Source: Phoronis australis (taxonomy: Eukaryota > Phoronida > Phoronidae). From it: DNA of 64,000 nt. Below are positions 45,145-56,399 of the stretch, one piece after another. The stretch lies in NCBI GenBank assembly GCA_002633005.1, contig NMRA01000041.1:443140-507139 (forward strand). The letters run 5' to 3'. Both the position numbers and the translations under genes were made by a program. The stretch's first letter is position 1. Each line of letters opens with the position of its first letter. A model generated the notes under the pieces. It was not told the DNA's origin, did not search any database, and worked only from the letters and a program-made list of their open reading frames with translations.

Positions 45145-46730
45145 CAAGACTTTGAAAAGCGTTTCAATGCCGAAATTAATATTTTTCGTTGTTTTGGACT
45201 GTAAAGTATATGTAAGTATTTCTCGTCAAAATACACTAACCGGAAACTGCACCAGAAAGGTCAGGAGAGTTCAGCTCATCACGTAAGAATATGCCGGAGT
45301 TGCGAATCTGTTGTCTTTAAAGTCCTGCTCTCACACGTTGTTAAACCTTATTACATGGTTACATGTAGAGGATGTTATAAGGATCCAACAAGTATCTACC
45401 CCATAACTAATACACGACACGTACTCGAAAAAAAGTTTAAATGAACGTGCCACTCACGATTGGCACCCGAAAAACCACCGCCATTTTGAACTTGCCGCGA
45501 ATTACCCGGAAGTACAATTCATTCAGGAACCCAGGCCGAGAAAACGCCGTCAGTGCGACTGGAGCAGTGCCTATACTGTTACCAGCCAGCAAACGGGGAT
45601 AAAATAATCGACAGCGCGCCTTAATTTTAATAAAATAAAACTACGGACAATTTTATCGAATTTGCTGAAGAAATGTGGCGAATAAGTTATGACAGAAATA
45701 ATTTTGCCAAACTCGGGACCGCAGTCTGTCGGACCCGGTGCGGATCGAGACCAGACACTGGCGAACGATAAATGCATGCGGTTGCAAGCTGTTTTGTCGA
45801 AGTAAAACGGTCAAATGATAAATGCTGCACATATTCAAGGGTAGTTTCAGACACTTGCATGAAATTACGGGCTGGTTAGTGCTGTGTCACACTGCCGCGG
45901 CAGACCTTAGTTAGCCTCAGTCACCAGCTACGAGTGAAGACTATCGTCAAAATACAGCTTGTTAGTAGGCCTATACAACTTTGCGCCAAGGCTACCCTTA
46001 GGCCTAACTGGTCGCTGGCCGCAGCGCTCGCTCAAACGAGGTTTATTTAGAGTTTGGGTACTTCTGGTGAACTGTGCAAAGTTGTTGGCTTTCAATAGAG
46101 ATTTTCCCAGACTTTGTATGAGCGCACCAAGCCTAAAAGAATGTGGGGGGTTCGACCCATATTGGTTCCTAGGTTCGACCGGCCTACGTAATGCTATTTT
46201 AATTTACTAAGTACGCGTAATTTATGTAGTATTTTCAGATACTGGAACCACATGGGCAGTTTGAGAGCAGGGCTATAATCTATGGTGCACATTAAAGTTG
46301 GGTGCAAAACATACATGTATAACACATTTATTTCAATTGAAATTGAATTAATAAACAATGCAATGTATTTTTATGTCGTCTAGAGTAACTGTAAGTACTG
46401 TAGTTGACTTGTGTGGTCTTACTTCGTGCATTTCCGTCTAAACGAAACGTTCACGACCTTAGGGCCTCATTCAAAATGGCCGGCGATATCAGCGACCGTT
46501 TTAAAACTCTGCTTACGGATACGAACAAGGATTAAGATTGTCAAAACACGTATATTTGTGAAGGCTGACGTCCATGAGCAGTTGCAAACGGACTTTGGGT
46601 AGTACGACAATCAACTGCTTATTATGCTTATATTCACGACTTTAAGTCACCGGACAACGCCAGAAATATCTGACATAGGCAGTGCGCATGCGCAGCCAGC
46701 AGCTAACTATTCCCCCACAGAAATACACAC
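45145..46730. repeat. 1.59-kb near-identical duplication, copy 2
   Basis: Second copy of 42121-43706. The right junction is ACACAC followed by AAGAAGGGG here, whereas copy 1 ends in N. The left flanks of the two copies are unrelated. Such high identity means either a very recent duplication or two haplotypes placed in tandem by the assembler. Confidence 0.95.
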
Positions 46731-47043
46731 AAGAAGGGGTTTTCCGAGGAATTTTGATTTAGGGGAGACAACTCTGCAATTTGCCGATAGCTAGCGAGAA
46801 AAACATAGCCCTAAGGATTCATTATGCTGAATATTGGAGAGATTGGTGAAGATTTTTCGGTGTCCATTGAAGTTTGAAGTTTGCCCATGTTGATGGTACA
46901 CAGCCTATCTCCCGGAAGGCAATATTTGAGCCCAAACCCATTTTCAAATCAAATCTGTGGAGAGTATAATTCAGTTCCTTTGTTTGCCGATAGCGGAGGT
47001 CACGAACAGTGTGACCTAGATATCACAAATGCTGTTTTCGAAC
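46731..47043 (+). other. open segment running into the gap
   Basis: From about 46881 a plus frame stays open for 54 codons up to the N run. It has no recognised domain and, with no sequence beyond, cannot be judged. It may be the edge of an exon or chance. Confidence 0.25.
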
Positions 47044-48024
47044 NNNNNNNNNNNNNNNNNNNNNNNNNNNNNNNNNNNNNNNNNNNNNNNNNNNNNNNNN
47101 NNNNNNNNNNNNNNNNNNNNNNNNNNNNNNNNNNNNNNNNNNNNNNNNNNNNNNNNNNNNNNNNNNNNNNNNNNNNNNNNNNNNNNNNNNNNNNNNNNNN
47201 NNNNNNNNNNNNNNNNNNNNNNNNNNNNNNNNNNNNNNNNNNNNNNNNNNNNNNNNNNNNNNNNNNNNNNNNNNNNNNNNNNNNNNNNNNNNNNNNNNNN
47301 NNNNNNNNNNNNNNNNNNNNNNNNNNNNNNNNNNNNNNNNNNNNNNNNNNNNNNNNNNNNNNNNNNNNNNNNNNNNNNNNNNNNNNNNNNNNNNNNNNNN
47401 NNNNNNNNNNNNNNNNNNNNNNNNNNNNNNNNNNNNNNNNNNNNNNNNNNNNNNNNNNNNNNNNNNNNNNNNNNNNNNNNNNNNNNNNNNNNNNNNNNNN
47501 NNNNNNNNNNNNNNNNNNNNNNNNNNNNNNNNNNNNNNNNNNNNNNNNNNNNNNNNNNNNNNNNNNNNNNNNNNNNNNNNNNNNNNNNNNNNNNNNNNNN
47601 NNNNNNNNNNNNNNNNNNNNNNNNNNNNNNNNNNNNNNNNNNNNNNNNNNNNNNNNNNNNNNNNNNNNNNNNNNNNNNNNNNNNNNNNNNNNNNNNNNNN
47701 NNNNNNNNNNNNNNNNNNNNNNNNNNNNNNNNNNNNNNNNNNNNNNNNNNNNNNNNNNNNNNNNNNNNNNNNNNNNNNNNNNNNNNNNNNNNNNNNNNNN
47801 NNNNNNNNNNNNNNNNNNNNNNNNNNNNNNNNNNNNNNNNNNNNNNNNNNNNNNNNNNNNNNNNNNNNNNNNNNNNNNNNNNNNNNNNNNNNNNNNNNNN
47901 NNNNNNNNNNNNNNNNNNNNNNNNNNNNNNNNNNNNNNNNNNNNNNNNNNNNNNNNNNNNNNNNNNNNNNNNNNNNNNNNNNNNNNNNNNNNNNNNNNNN
48001 NNNNNNNNNNNNNNNNNNNNNNNN
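47044..48024. other. assembly gap (981 N)
   Basis: An unbroken run of N. Open frames spanning it are meaningless. Confidence 1.
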
Positions 48025-48076
48025 TCGTCAAGGTTTGAAGTAGTCCATGATGAACGGATCAAATTTAGTTGCGCAT
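48025..48076 (+). CDS. possible 3' end of an exon cut by the gap
   Basis: After the gap a frame reads SSRFEVVHDERIKFSCA and meets a good donor, GCAT/GTAAGT, at 48076. The residues FSC-x-C-KSFEW, if read through the donor, recall the first half of a SWIM-type zinc motif (C-x-C...), but no C-x-H follows and the frame stops at 48117. Another frame downstream (about 48121-48300) reads NIVEAYKLIDTAVDEVQ and IEDIWVEWARRQ, which also looks like decayed coding sequence, before a foldback element. Weak evidence. Confidence 0.25.
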
Positions 48077-48239
48077 GTAAGTCTTTTGAATGGACTTGGC
48101 AACCTCAAGGGTCTTAGTGTCAACTGAGCTGCGAAACGAGATGCTAACATTGTAGAGGCTTACAAGCTCATTGACACAGCAGTTGACGAAGTGCAAGCGT
48201 TGGGAACAAACATCGAAGATATCTGGGTAGAATGGGCCC

Positions 48240-48447
48240 GACGGCAGAAATACGACCCTTTACCGACGTCGCGCCAATTCAATTCCGACCATTTATGAAC
48301 GTCCCGCCACCCTGCAAGCGATTGTTTACCGACGTCGCACCAACGTAGAGGCGGCTGTTCGCCAACGTTGCACCAACTAAGAGGCAACTGTTTGCCAACG
48401 TCGCACCAACTTAGAGGCGCCCGTTTGCCAACGTCGCACCGACCTTC
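48240..48447. repeat. 33-bp tandem repeat, about 6 diverged copies
   Basis: Units resemble GTTTGCCAACGTCGCACC followed by AACTTAGAGGC, with a period near 33 bases. The best copies are at about 48325-48424. The minus strand reads an 11-residue cycle around RWCDVGKQS. The last copy is part of the left arm of the foldback at 48423-48593, and a single inverted copy ends the right arm, so the tandem repeat is sub-terminal to a foldback element. Confidence 0.7.
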
Positions 48448-48593
48448 GACTTTTCAGCAACCTGATTTTCCCGCTTGCTCCCATAGAGGACATACATGTA
48501 CTGGTTTAACGATTAAATCAGTATGGCATCTATGGGAGCAATCGGAAAACGCACGTGGTTAAAAAGTCGCAGGTAGGTTCCACGTTGGTAAAC
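48423..48593. mobile_element. foldback element, arms of about 70 bases
   Basis: The left arm 48423-48495 and right arm 48521-48593 are inverted copies with scattered mismatches. GTTTGCCAACGT pairs with ACGTTGGTAAAC, CGACTTTT with AAAAGTCG, and TTGCTCCCATAGA with its inverse near 48530-48542. The 25-base loop is AT-rich. With the 33-bp repeats to its left it looks like a MITE or foldback transposon end. Confidence 0.75.
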
Positions 48594-48599
48594 AGTCGA

Positions 48600-48970
48600 A
48601 AACATGTTAAGAACAGTCAGGGCCACCCAACCAACTGTTGGCGACAACAATGCTCGGATTGTACATCAGGATACGCACAGCAAGCAGTATGTCATTAAAT
48701 GCATTCCTGTGTTCTTTAAGCATTTTATTAAAGCATATCGATACCAGAAATGATGAATACCAAAAATGGTAAATGATGAAGTAAATCATAAAAATTAACT
48801 ATTTGCACAGAGCATAACTTTCAAAGCTGCAAATATCTCATTATGACCTTGAATATGAAAATTTGTGGCAAGCCTCGCGAAGTGAGTTTCATGAAAACTG
48901 TGCTAACATTATAACTACACTGTAGGAAAAACAAACACTTCACCCATAAAACTTAAGACTTAATAAATAG
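48600..48970. other. no gene recognised
   Basis: Spacer between two small inverted-repeat elements, with no coding or repeat signature. Confidence 0.35.
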
Positions 48971-48977
48971 TACATGT

Positions 48978-49225
48978 ATGCGCGCACCCGTGGGGGATCG
49001 GGGGCTCAAACGAGCCCCTTTCCGTTTCATAGGGTGGACAAAAATGTCAGCCATGTAGAAACAAAAATATCGAAAAAAGTAGAAAACTAAAGTCCACTAA
49101 AAAGGCAGGAATAACCAAAATTCCAGGAATGCAAAATTCATAGCTCTGAACGTACCCCTGAATCTGAGTAAAAGGTCCACATTCTCAAAAATTTGAGCCC
49201 CCCATTTTTGGCTGGGTGCGCGCAT
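48978..49225. mobile_element. small MITE-like element, 248 bp
   Basis: The ends ATGCGCGCACCC (48978-48989) and GGGTGCGCGCAT (49214-49225) are exact inverses. Inside them GGGGCTCAAA (49010-49019) and TTTGAGCCCC (about 49192-49201) pair again. No coding capacity. The target duplication is unclear. Confidence 0.65.
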
Positions 49226-49965
49226 GATTACTAGACTAAAAAAATAATTCTCATTACAAAGCCTGAGTTTATATATCAAAGAATACTCAAAACTACGTTT
49301 GGAACAAAAAAAAAATTGATCATTGTTCCATTAGCGTAATATTTGCCAAAGTGAGCTTTCCAGTAATTAAGGTTTCATTGCAGGACATAAAATAGAGAAA
49401 TATGAGCAAATCAACAAACTTACTGTACTTATGACTATAAGAATTATGAGTATGCCAAACATTTGGTAAAATACAACAAAAACATTTTCAAGGATACTTA
49501 AACAGGGATCCATGAAGCACTATGAAAAACACAGGACATGAGATGTAAATCAATAAACTAAAATACAATTATGTGCCTAAAGGAACATCGAATTGGCAAA
49601 TAAATAATCCCGAACTTTTCAATGAAAAGCTGAATGTTAATCAAGCTATGGAATATAGAGCACTGGAATTTAAAGCAATTTTAGCAACTGTAACAATGCA
49701 TTTCTTTCAACTGTCTAAGAATTTAATGTAAGTTGAAGAAGATGCCTCTCAACACAAAGTCTTCATAAGAAATCGGGCCCAAACAATATAAACTTTTAAA
49801 AAGACTTAACAGAATGTTAAAATTTGACCAGATTGAAACATCAGTACGAAATTAAGATGCCATCTGCAAGTTAATTAAAATACGAAATATTTTTAATCAG
49901 GCATAAAGAAGTACTCCCATTTAAACTTTTATACAATAAGGCCCAAGTTAAAATGTACTGCAGAA

Positions 49966-50030
49966 TCAATCTGTATCTTGATCGTCACTACCAAGTTCTT
50001 GGACATAATCTAAAACTTGCACAGCTTTCC
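49966..50030 (-). CDS. possible terminal coding exon, acidic C-terminus
   Basis: On the minus strand the acceptor CAATTTGCAG precedes 65 bases, entered in phase 1, that encode GKAVQVLDYVQ, ELGSDDQDTD and a stop. The acidic end after a short helix-like run looks like a protein C-terminus. No domain was recognised. The exon at 50668-50775 lies upstream on the same strand and may belong to the same gene, but no connecting exon was found in the 640 bases between them. Confidence 0.35.
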
Positions 50031-50667
50031 CTGCAAATTGCAAAACTACATGAAAGTAAGTTTTAAATTCAATACAAAGCAAATTCATGAAAAACATATG
50101 TTGAGGTCTTTGGTTTCATATTCAGAAAGTTTAATTTTAGGTTTAGCTTGTATGAAAAACTAAACTCTATATTAAGGAATATTACTATAAAAGTTGAAAA
50201 AAACAGTTTTGTTCACAATGCTAGAAAGACTAGGTGTTTAAAAGATTTGCCAATTCATCGATTTTGAAAACTATAACATTGTTGTTTACCTGTTTGTTGC
50301 CTCCTATCTTCTGTCACCGTCTCTGTCGCCAGAATACTTCAGCTCAGCACTTCAGCCATCATTTCAATTGATCTTCACTTTCTACCACCTTTAACTTGCA
50401 TCTTTAAATTTCAAACAAAAATATCCTATTATATGTAATTACTAAAAATGACGTAGTTAAAAAGTACAACTGACGAAGCTACGCATTATAGACTTTATTG
50501 TTCAACTTTCTCACAGCTATATTAACAGAGGTTTAAACATTTTCACATTTTACAGCAATGATGAGCAGGAAATTTACTTACCAGTAGCATATTTAATTTC
50601 TGCATGGTTCAAGACCCAGTCCACCTCAGGCTATCTCTTCTGCTCTGCTTTAAAAGTTACTTTGCTT

Positions 50668-50775
50668 TCAGAGAGTTGAGGGTGGCAGGTTGCAATCATC
50701 TCCCTTCGCACAAACCCAACACATGGGAACTACTTCTACACTGCCCTCATCAGTGACATACACATCAGCATACAT
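50668..50775 (-). CDS. possible first coding exon with SVEVVP...W motif
   Basis: On the minus strand an acceptor-like TGTGTTTCAG is followed one base later by ATG and 35 codons. The key run is VYVTDEGSVEVVPMCW, then CAKGDDCNLPP and a stop. The pattern [V/E]VEVVP-x-x-W...C-x-x-PP is one I associate with N-termini of uncharacterised, often multi-copy invertebrate proteins (DUF4806-like). This is from memory and untested. The early stop after PPSTL suggests a truncated copy or an overlooked donor. Confidence 0.35.
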   Translation of the reverse strand: MYADVYVTDEGSVEVVPMCWVCAKGDDCNLPPSTL

Positions 50776-50779
50776 TCTG

Positions 50780-52900
50780 AAACACAATGAATACCAATCA
50801 TGTTAAAATAGTCATTAGCACGTCTTTGCATTCTTCTTCTTCCATGAGCAAGTAGAAGTGCTATGGCTCTCCTTGGCCTGAGAATGCAAAATTGATCAAT
50901 CCTGTATCACCCTGGTAAGCGTTACAAGCTTATAAATGTCATCAAACAAGATAAATAAACTATATATTTGTTTAGGATTGTGGTTTTAATGTGTTATGAA
51001 AATCAAATTTGCCTTTTAATTTCATTTTAATGAAGTTGTTTATTAAAACTAGTCTATGATTCTGGATGTTGTGTCCATACGTTGTATTATTACTTGTCTG
51101 AATAGAGATGATATGAGAAAAAGTCAGCAACAATGATAGAGATTCCACAAACTGTTTTGACTTGTCATTGCATAGAGTTTAAATTTTGTCATGATGAGTT
51201 TGGCTTACTTGTGAAAAATTTGAAAACCAATGCAATAAGTTTGAAGTGCAGTGTACTGAGAGATTAGTAATTTCTTAACCAAATTACAACATTTTGAATT
51301 TTTGGAACCAGGTCAATACACATTCCAATGCTTACAATAACTTCCCACAGTATTTACAGGAGCTTTCGAACACATGCATGAATTATATAACTCCACTCAA
51401 GTTTCAACTTCCAGCTGTGGAGAACACTGACTGGACTTGTCATGCGAGGACATGTGAGCTAACAACTTCATTGCAACTTTCTTCTTTTCCGTGTTCGCAT
51501 GCTTTGAAGTTTAAATTTACTCAATCAAGTAAATTCCACAGAGTTCTGGATATTTTTACAAATTCTGTCTTAAAAGACTAACTCTGTTTCTCTGATACCA
51601 ATCTCACTGTTCTGACCATATTGTGCGTATAGACTGACCATGTCAGTCAGTCAGTAAGATATTTTGCATAGGAGGTTCTCTTTGAATATGTTGTGTAATA
51701 ACTAATTGCCACAGCATGACAAAAATACACTACCAACAGCGACCAAGTTTGACGTGTCATTCAAACCAAAGACCTGATCTCTAGACTATACAGTTTCAAT
51801 GACTTACAAAAATTGTTACTGTACACTGTCAATAGAACAGTGGACTCTCATAAAGACACACAGTAACAGCGAGCAGGTAAGTCCCCAGGTTCTGTTGACC
51901 CAAAATCTAACCAGGCTTAGCTGTGACATGTGAGCTTATATTTCAATCTTCTTGAACACTGCACCTCTAGTGCACACCATATTAGTAAGCAGGCTAAAGA
52001 AAGGAGTACTGTGTACGTCATTACATAGTCATAGATGTCCTGGAACTCAGTCGAGGTTTGTAATGCAAACTCACCAGTGTGTAACACACATGACTTTCAA
52101 TCGGGGTCATTGTAATCCTGATCGAAAGTTAAGCTGTAGCCATTCACAACAATCGATCTGACAACACACTTGTCACGTACGTAGCTACGGAGTGGCGAGA
52201 TAGCGAACCTTGCCAAATTTACGGCGTATCTATGTAAGCGTCCAGAACTACATAATATCGTATGCAGTACTCCCATTTTCATGGGATATATCAGAGGTAT
52301 GATCTAAAGTATCGAAAAAGCTCTCATGCCAAGGGCCATGGCTATGTCTATGATATTTCGACTTTTCAGTCTCACTGTATAATCACAATCTGAGTACTGG
52401 CAGAAGAATTATTGAATTTAGAAATTAGTGGTCCCTGATTTTGATAACCAGACAACCACTAAGTAGCAGACATGTTTTTGGCGTGGATGAAACTGCTAGT
52501 GCAATGATCATCAATATTTTCTGCACTGGCTGACACTGAAAATTCATCTGATCAGTCAGATCAGGACAGAAGTTTAATTCTTAAATCATCAAATCAGCTG
52601 TTGATTAAGCACAACAAACAGGCACGTTTTGCAGTTACAAGGATAAACTAGATACCTACTTACCTCACAGGCTGACGTAAATGTATGAAATGTATACCGC
52701 TAACGGTTTTGCGCTTAAACACAGTTTCCGGTTAGCTGATCAGCGACACCTGTTGAAGAAAAGTTAACATACTGCTCTCAGCCAATCCTGCGTGCCGGGA
52801 ACAGTTTGAACGGTGGAAAATTCTGTGGAAGGTGACACTGTTTGGAAATTAGAGAGTGTTTAACCAATGACTACCAATTATTTGGTTTGACGAAAACAAC
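50780..52900. other. no gene recognised
   Basis: About 2.1 kb with only weak open frames (for example 51294-51581, 95 codons) that have no domain. No tandem repeat or TIR was noticed. Confidence 0.35.
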
Positions 52901-52914
52901 TCACGAGCGCAGAG

Positions 52915-52975
52915 CGAACCAAGACCGGCAGCGGGCGGGGCCCGGCCCGGCCCCCGGGCCGCTTGGCTCCGGATG
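52915..52975. promoter_or_regulatory. short GC-rich, GC-box-bearing patch
   Basis: An isolated run with GGGCGGGGCCCGG and CCCCCGGGCC stands out from an otherwise AT-rich surround. GGGCGG is the core of the GC box bound by Sp1-type factors (established knowledge). No start site or first exon was recognised next to it, so a promoter role is only a possibility. Confidence 0.25.
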
Positions 52976-53079
52976 GAATGAAATGTTTACATATGGGCAC
53001 GGCAGTATATATTTTTCTGAATCGTAGACGTATTTTTAATTTTCCTTTTTCAATTTAACGCTATCAAATGGACCTACAC

Positions 53080-53435
53080 TTTGACAACGACACGACGTTG
53101 GACCGACGTCGGACTCAGCACCACATATGATTTCTCGCACCGCGTCGCAACCGCGTCGGCCCAATGTCAAACGTGCCCGACGCGCTGAGCCAACATTGGT
53201 CCGACGTCAAGACTGAAAAATACTCAAAGTAAGACGAATAGGTTGTCTTCTACACAGTGACTATAAAAACATAATATCACAAGCGTCGAATTTACTTGGA
53301 AGTGCAAAACAGGCTTTTAAAGGCAGTATCTCGTAGACCGCCGACCAACGTCGGACCAACGTCAAAAAACCGACCGCGACCTATCGACCTCGAGCCAACG
53401 AATGGCGACGTCGGCCCGATGTAGTGATATGCTAT
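53080..53435. repeat. CpG-rich repeat element with ACGTCGG words
   Basis: GACGTTGGACCGACGTCGG-type words near 53091-53110 recur inverted near 53344-53366 (CCAACGTCGGACCAACGTC), and further ACGTCGG or GCGTCGG words fill the segment. It resembles a small non-autonomous element whose right end may be ATGCTATCTGGG at 53428-53439. The left end is not defined. The ACGTCG words also recall the 33-bp repeats at 48.3 kb. Confidence 0.5.
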
Positions 53436-53608
53436 CTGGGTAACCGACACTAATTGTTAGGGCCAAAAGAAAAACGCAGCTGAAGAATGCAACACGCTGT
53501 GTGCTTAGCAGTTTCGGCCCACACTCCTTGGTCATAGTCGACTAGCAGAGCCTGCAAGTCAAGTAGCCGCTTAGAGACGGATACAGAGGCATATATACAT
53601 ATACATAT

Positions 53609-53612
<4 letters not shown>

Positions 53613-53656
<44 letters not shown>
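53613..53656. repeat. (AC)n microsatellite ending at a single N
   Basis: About 22 AC dinucleotides, preceded by ATATACAT repeats and broken off by an N at 53657. The N probably marks a collapsed or joined contig end. Confidence 0.95.
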
Positions 53657-53659
53657 NGA

Positions 53660-54830
53660 CTAAACACGCCTGATGTACCGCAAAAGGCATCAGGCCACCT
53701 GCACCTTTTTATGCGTTGTTGTAAAATATTTGTATTTTACTGAGTATCCTTTTTATTCCTTGTAAACATTTCGTTCGTTCGTAGTATTAAAAGCGGTTTT
53801 TGCAAATTATTGCACTTGTTCAAAGTTAATAACTTTTTGAACTTACAAAAAACGACTAAATTTTACTCCAGTTGAGAGTTTGAGCAATACAATTTTCGTC
53901 TGCAATTTAACACCATAATCCAAGCATTATTCAGAATGGCTATTAGTCTAAATTTTTCAATCAATGCAGACGTTGTCGTTATTTTGTGTGTTGAAGTTAC
54001 AGCTCAAGCAATCAGAATAAACAAAAATGTGGATGACATTAAAATATGGCAGGAAATTTTTAATATTTCACAGTATGCGGACGCCAAAACATTATTCTTG
54101 GGTGGTTCCAAAAGTTCTTTGAAAATTTCTCTATTATCTTTGTAAGAGGTTGAAGTGTCCGGTTTAAACATTGATTTCCATGTACCAAAAGTAAGGTGAA
54201 TGGGATCAATGAGAGAGTCTTATAGAAGGTTTTGTAAAGAAAATAATTTAAAATAATTATAATTGTATAACTGAATTCAACGCCCTAGGAACTCAATTGA
54301 AGAATGATCGTGATGATATCTCGCAAATAATTTCAAATAGTTCCCACCATGCCCCTGTGTCTCAAAAAGGATTTGTATTCCTGTTGCTAAGAAACAAGCC
54401 AACAACTTTATTAAAATAATATTTTTCTGTTATCGGGGCTGTCGTGAAGAAAACCCGCGAAGAGCCCCCTTTTTCAGCTATGAAGAGGCACGTTTGTGAA
54501 GGCTGTAGTAACAGCAAGTTGACTGAGCACTTCTCTGTGCTAAAATGTCTTTAATACGTGGAATTTGCACAGGCATGGTTTCGGTTTGTGTGCCGTACGA
54601 GAGTGTGGAATGTCAGTGTGGAATGTGCGTTTCACCGAGTCGAGTGCCACACTTTATTCGACACCTTTCAAGGAATTCTGTTTCGACCACACACAAAACG
54701 GCGTTGCGATGAAGGACTTGCCACCTTGGAAGTTTGCAAATTTTATAAATAACGAGTAAACTTCTTCCGTTTTAGGGCGAGTGATGCCAGTCCCTCAGTC
54801 TACCCCCGCCCAGATCGAGTGGTACGACAA
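53660..54830. other. no gene recognised
   Basis: Two overlapping plus-strand frames of about 64 codons (54558-54759) follow a Cys-bearing stretch (RHVCEGCSNSKLTEHF, about 54487-54535), but no domain could be assigned and the frames are interrupted. Confidence 0.3.
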
Positions 54831-55213
54831 GTACAGCCGATTTCATAAAGGTGGTTTAAAGTTAAACCTGGTTTAAACTGGACTTAGACCAGGTTTAATG
54901 ATAATCTGCATTTCATAAAGGTGGTTTAACTTTTAGACCAGTGGTCTTGTAAAACCTGGTTTAACTCCAGTTTAGACCTGATCTATGTCAGTTTTCATTT
55001 CACCAACGAGGTCTATATCCTTTAGACCTGTATTAAGATCTTAAACTATGTTTAACTTTAGATTTGGTCAGACCCAGGTTTAACTGTTAAATATGTCAGA
55101 CTTGCATGGTATAGGTACAACTGAACGATGCCGCGGTGTGCAATTGCGACGCAGTTTTAGAGCGAAAATGGACTATTTCCAATATTCAGGTTTACTACGA
55201 CACGAGATCAAAC

Positions 55214-55372
55214 GTAGCAGGGGCAGATCCAGGATTTTTTAAAGGGGAGCGGACGGTCAAGGACTTTTTGAAAGGGGGACCAAGTCAACAATTTGAAAAT
55301 TATAGATTTGATATAATTAAAATCAAGGGAAAAGGGGGCTCCGGACCCCTTGACCCCCCTGGATCCGCCTAT
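55214..55372. mobile_element. nested short element with GGATCC-containing ends
   Basis: GGGGCAGATCCAGGATTTTT at the left (about 55219) and GGATCCGCCTATG at the right (55361-55373) are partial inverses ((C/G)AGATCCAGG against CTGGATCCG). G-run tracts lie inside. It looks like a second small element inserted in the 1.17-kb one. The exact edges are uncertain. Confidence 0.45.
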
Positions 55373-55556
55373 GCGTAGACCAGTACGTGCTGGAGTGTGT
55401 CCTGCGGATTCCTCAGAATACGACTGGTCGAGCAGGTCTCATCGTCGCAAGCCCTACGGATTTGACTTAAGATAGCATCCTCTGATTCTTCTGACTGAGT
55501 TCCACCTCCACTGTTCTCCGATTCAATGTTGCCGGGAAGGGTCTTGACCCCCCCCT
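55369..55556 (-). pseudogene. short coding remnant inside the TIR element
   Basis: The minus strand reads VKTLPGNIESENSGGG, QSEESEDAILSQIRRACDD and SRILRNPQDTLQHVLVYA, then a stop. The composition (acidic Ser-rich, then a basic helix) is protein-like, and its position inside a TIR element suggests remains of a transposon-encoded DNA-binding protein. No motif confirms this. Confidence 0.35.
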
Positions 55557-56143
55557 TTGGCCGCTAAAAATAAACACTAAAATAACACGGAAATAAATTT
55601 GGGCATTTATCATTTTACATCTAATCATCAGCATGTTCTTTAATGTGTGTGTGTTGGGCACACAAATAACATTTTTCCTCATGAGAAAAGCTTTTAGACA
55701 TTTGTCGCTAATGTCTGCACTGATTCTACTGGTGTATGCCATTCTATACCCACGTGATCAAGGTTTCATTGAAACACTTCAATAGTTTCTTTGTTGGGTT
55801 TACCCAGCTCGACACAGTTGGGTGCCTTTGATACTGTAAACCTGGTTCTACTGAACCAGATCCCTGGTCTAGCAAAACCAGGCTTTCAGACTTTTAAACC
55901 ATGTTGGTGAAATGCAAGTTAGGTTTAAAATTTAAACCAGGTTTAGGAAGACCAGGTTTAAGTCTTAAACCTGGTTTTGTTAAACCACCTTTATGAAATC
56001 GGCTGGTAGAGTTTTGCATTGTGTTTAGACCGTGCTCCACAAAGATACAAGTAACCCATGATTGCTGTGACTTTTTTTGGTCGGTGATTATTAAGAATCT
56101 GTTTTGTGAATATTGACCACCCCTTGGTTTAGTTAGTTGTGGC

Positions 56144-56359
56144 TCACAAATGTTTGCAGCATTTATCGTGCAAGTGGATGGAGCTCGGCATTAAAACCGA
56201 CGAAAGTTCGTTAAGTGGAAAATCTAATTCATTGTCAGATTCTTTAAGTGCATGAGCGTGATGCCTGAATTCACTCTTACATGTATCTCTATCTGCACAA
56301 TAATTGTCTAGTTCTCGCTCAAAATCGTCCTTGACTTCTGACCTGCTGTATTCCGCCAC
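56144..56359 (-). CDS. unidentified open frame, possible exon
   Basis: The minus strand has an open run of about 72 codons: AEYSRSEVKDDFERELDNYC, DRDTCKSEFRHHAHALKES, DNELDFPLNELSS, then HLHDKCCKHL and a stop. An acceptor-like CAGTTGCAG precedes the GTG at its start, and no ATG is present. Charge distribution and the lack of repeats make it look more protein-like than most frames here. No domain was recognised. Confidence 0.3.
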   Translation of the reverse strand: MAEYSRSEVKDDFERELDNYCADRDTCKSEFRHHAHALKESDNELDFPLNELSSVLMPSSIHLHDKCCKHL

Positions 56360-56399
56360 TGCAACTGATTGTCAGGTGACCAAAAGTCTTCCACCCATT

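Larger units (their letters stand above)
54834..56005. mobile_element. 1.17-kb TIR element with 3-bp GTA target duplication
   Basis: The first 26 bases (54834-54859, CAGCCGATTTCATAAAGG...) are exactly inverted at 55980-56005, and GTA flanks both ends (54831-54833 and 56006-56008). Sub-terminal zones on both sides (54860-55080 and 55855-55980) are packed with AAACCTGGTTTA and ACCAGGTTTA words in both orientations. A 3-bp duplication and long TIR suit a PIF/Harbinger-type or related non-autonomous element. The inside carries a nested repeat and a short minus-strand coding remnant. Confidence 0.85.

Noticed and set aside
46881-48117. Open frames of 340-385 codons over the N gap
   Set aside because: Almost all residues are unknown; the frames exist only because N contains no stop.
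53450-53656. 68-codon minus frame starting with a Cys-Val run
   Set aside because: It begins in the (AC)n microsatellite, and the Cys-Val run is the dinucleotide repeat translated.
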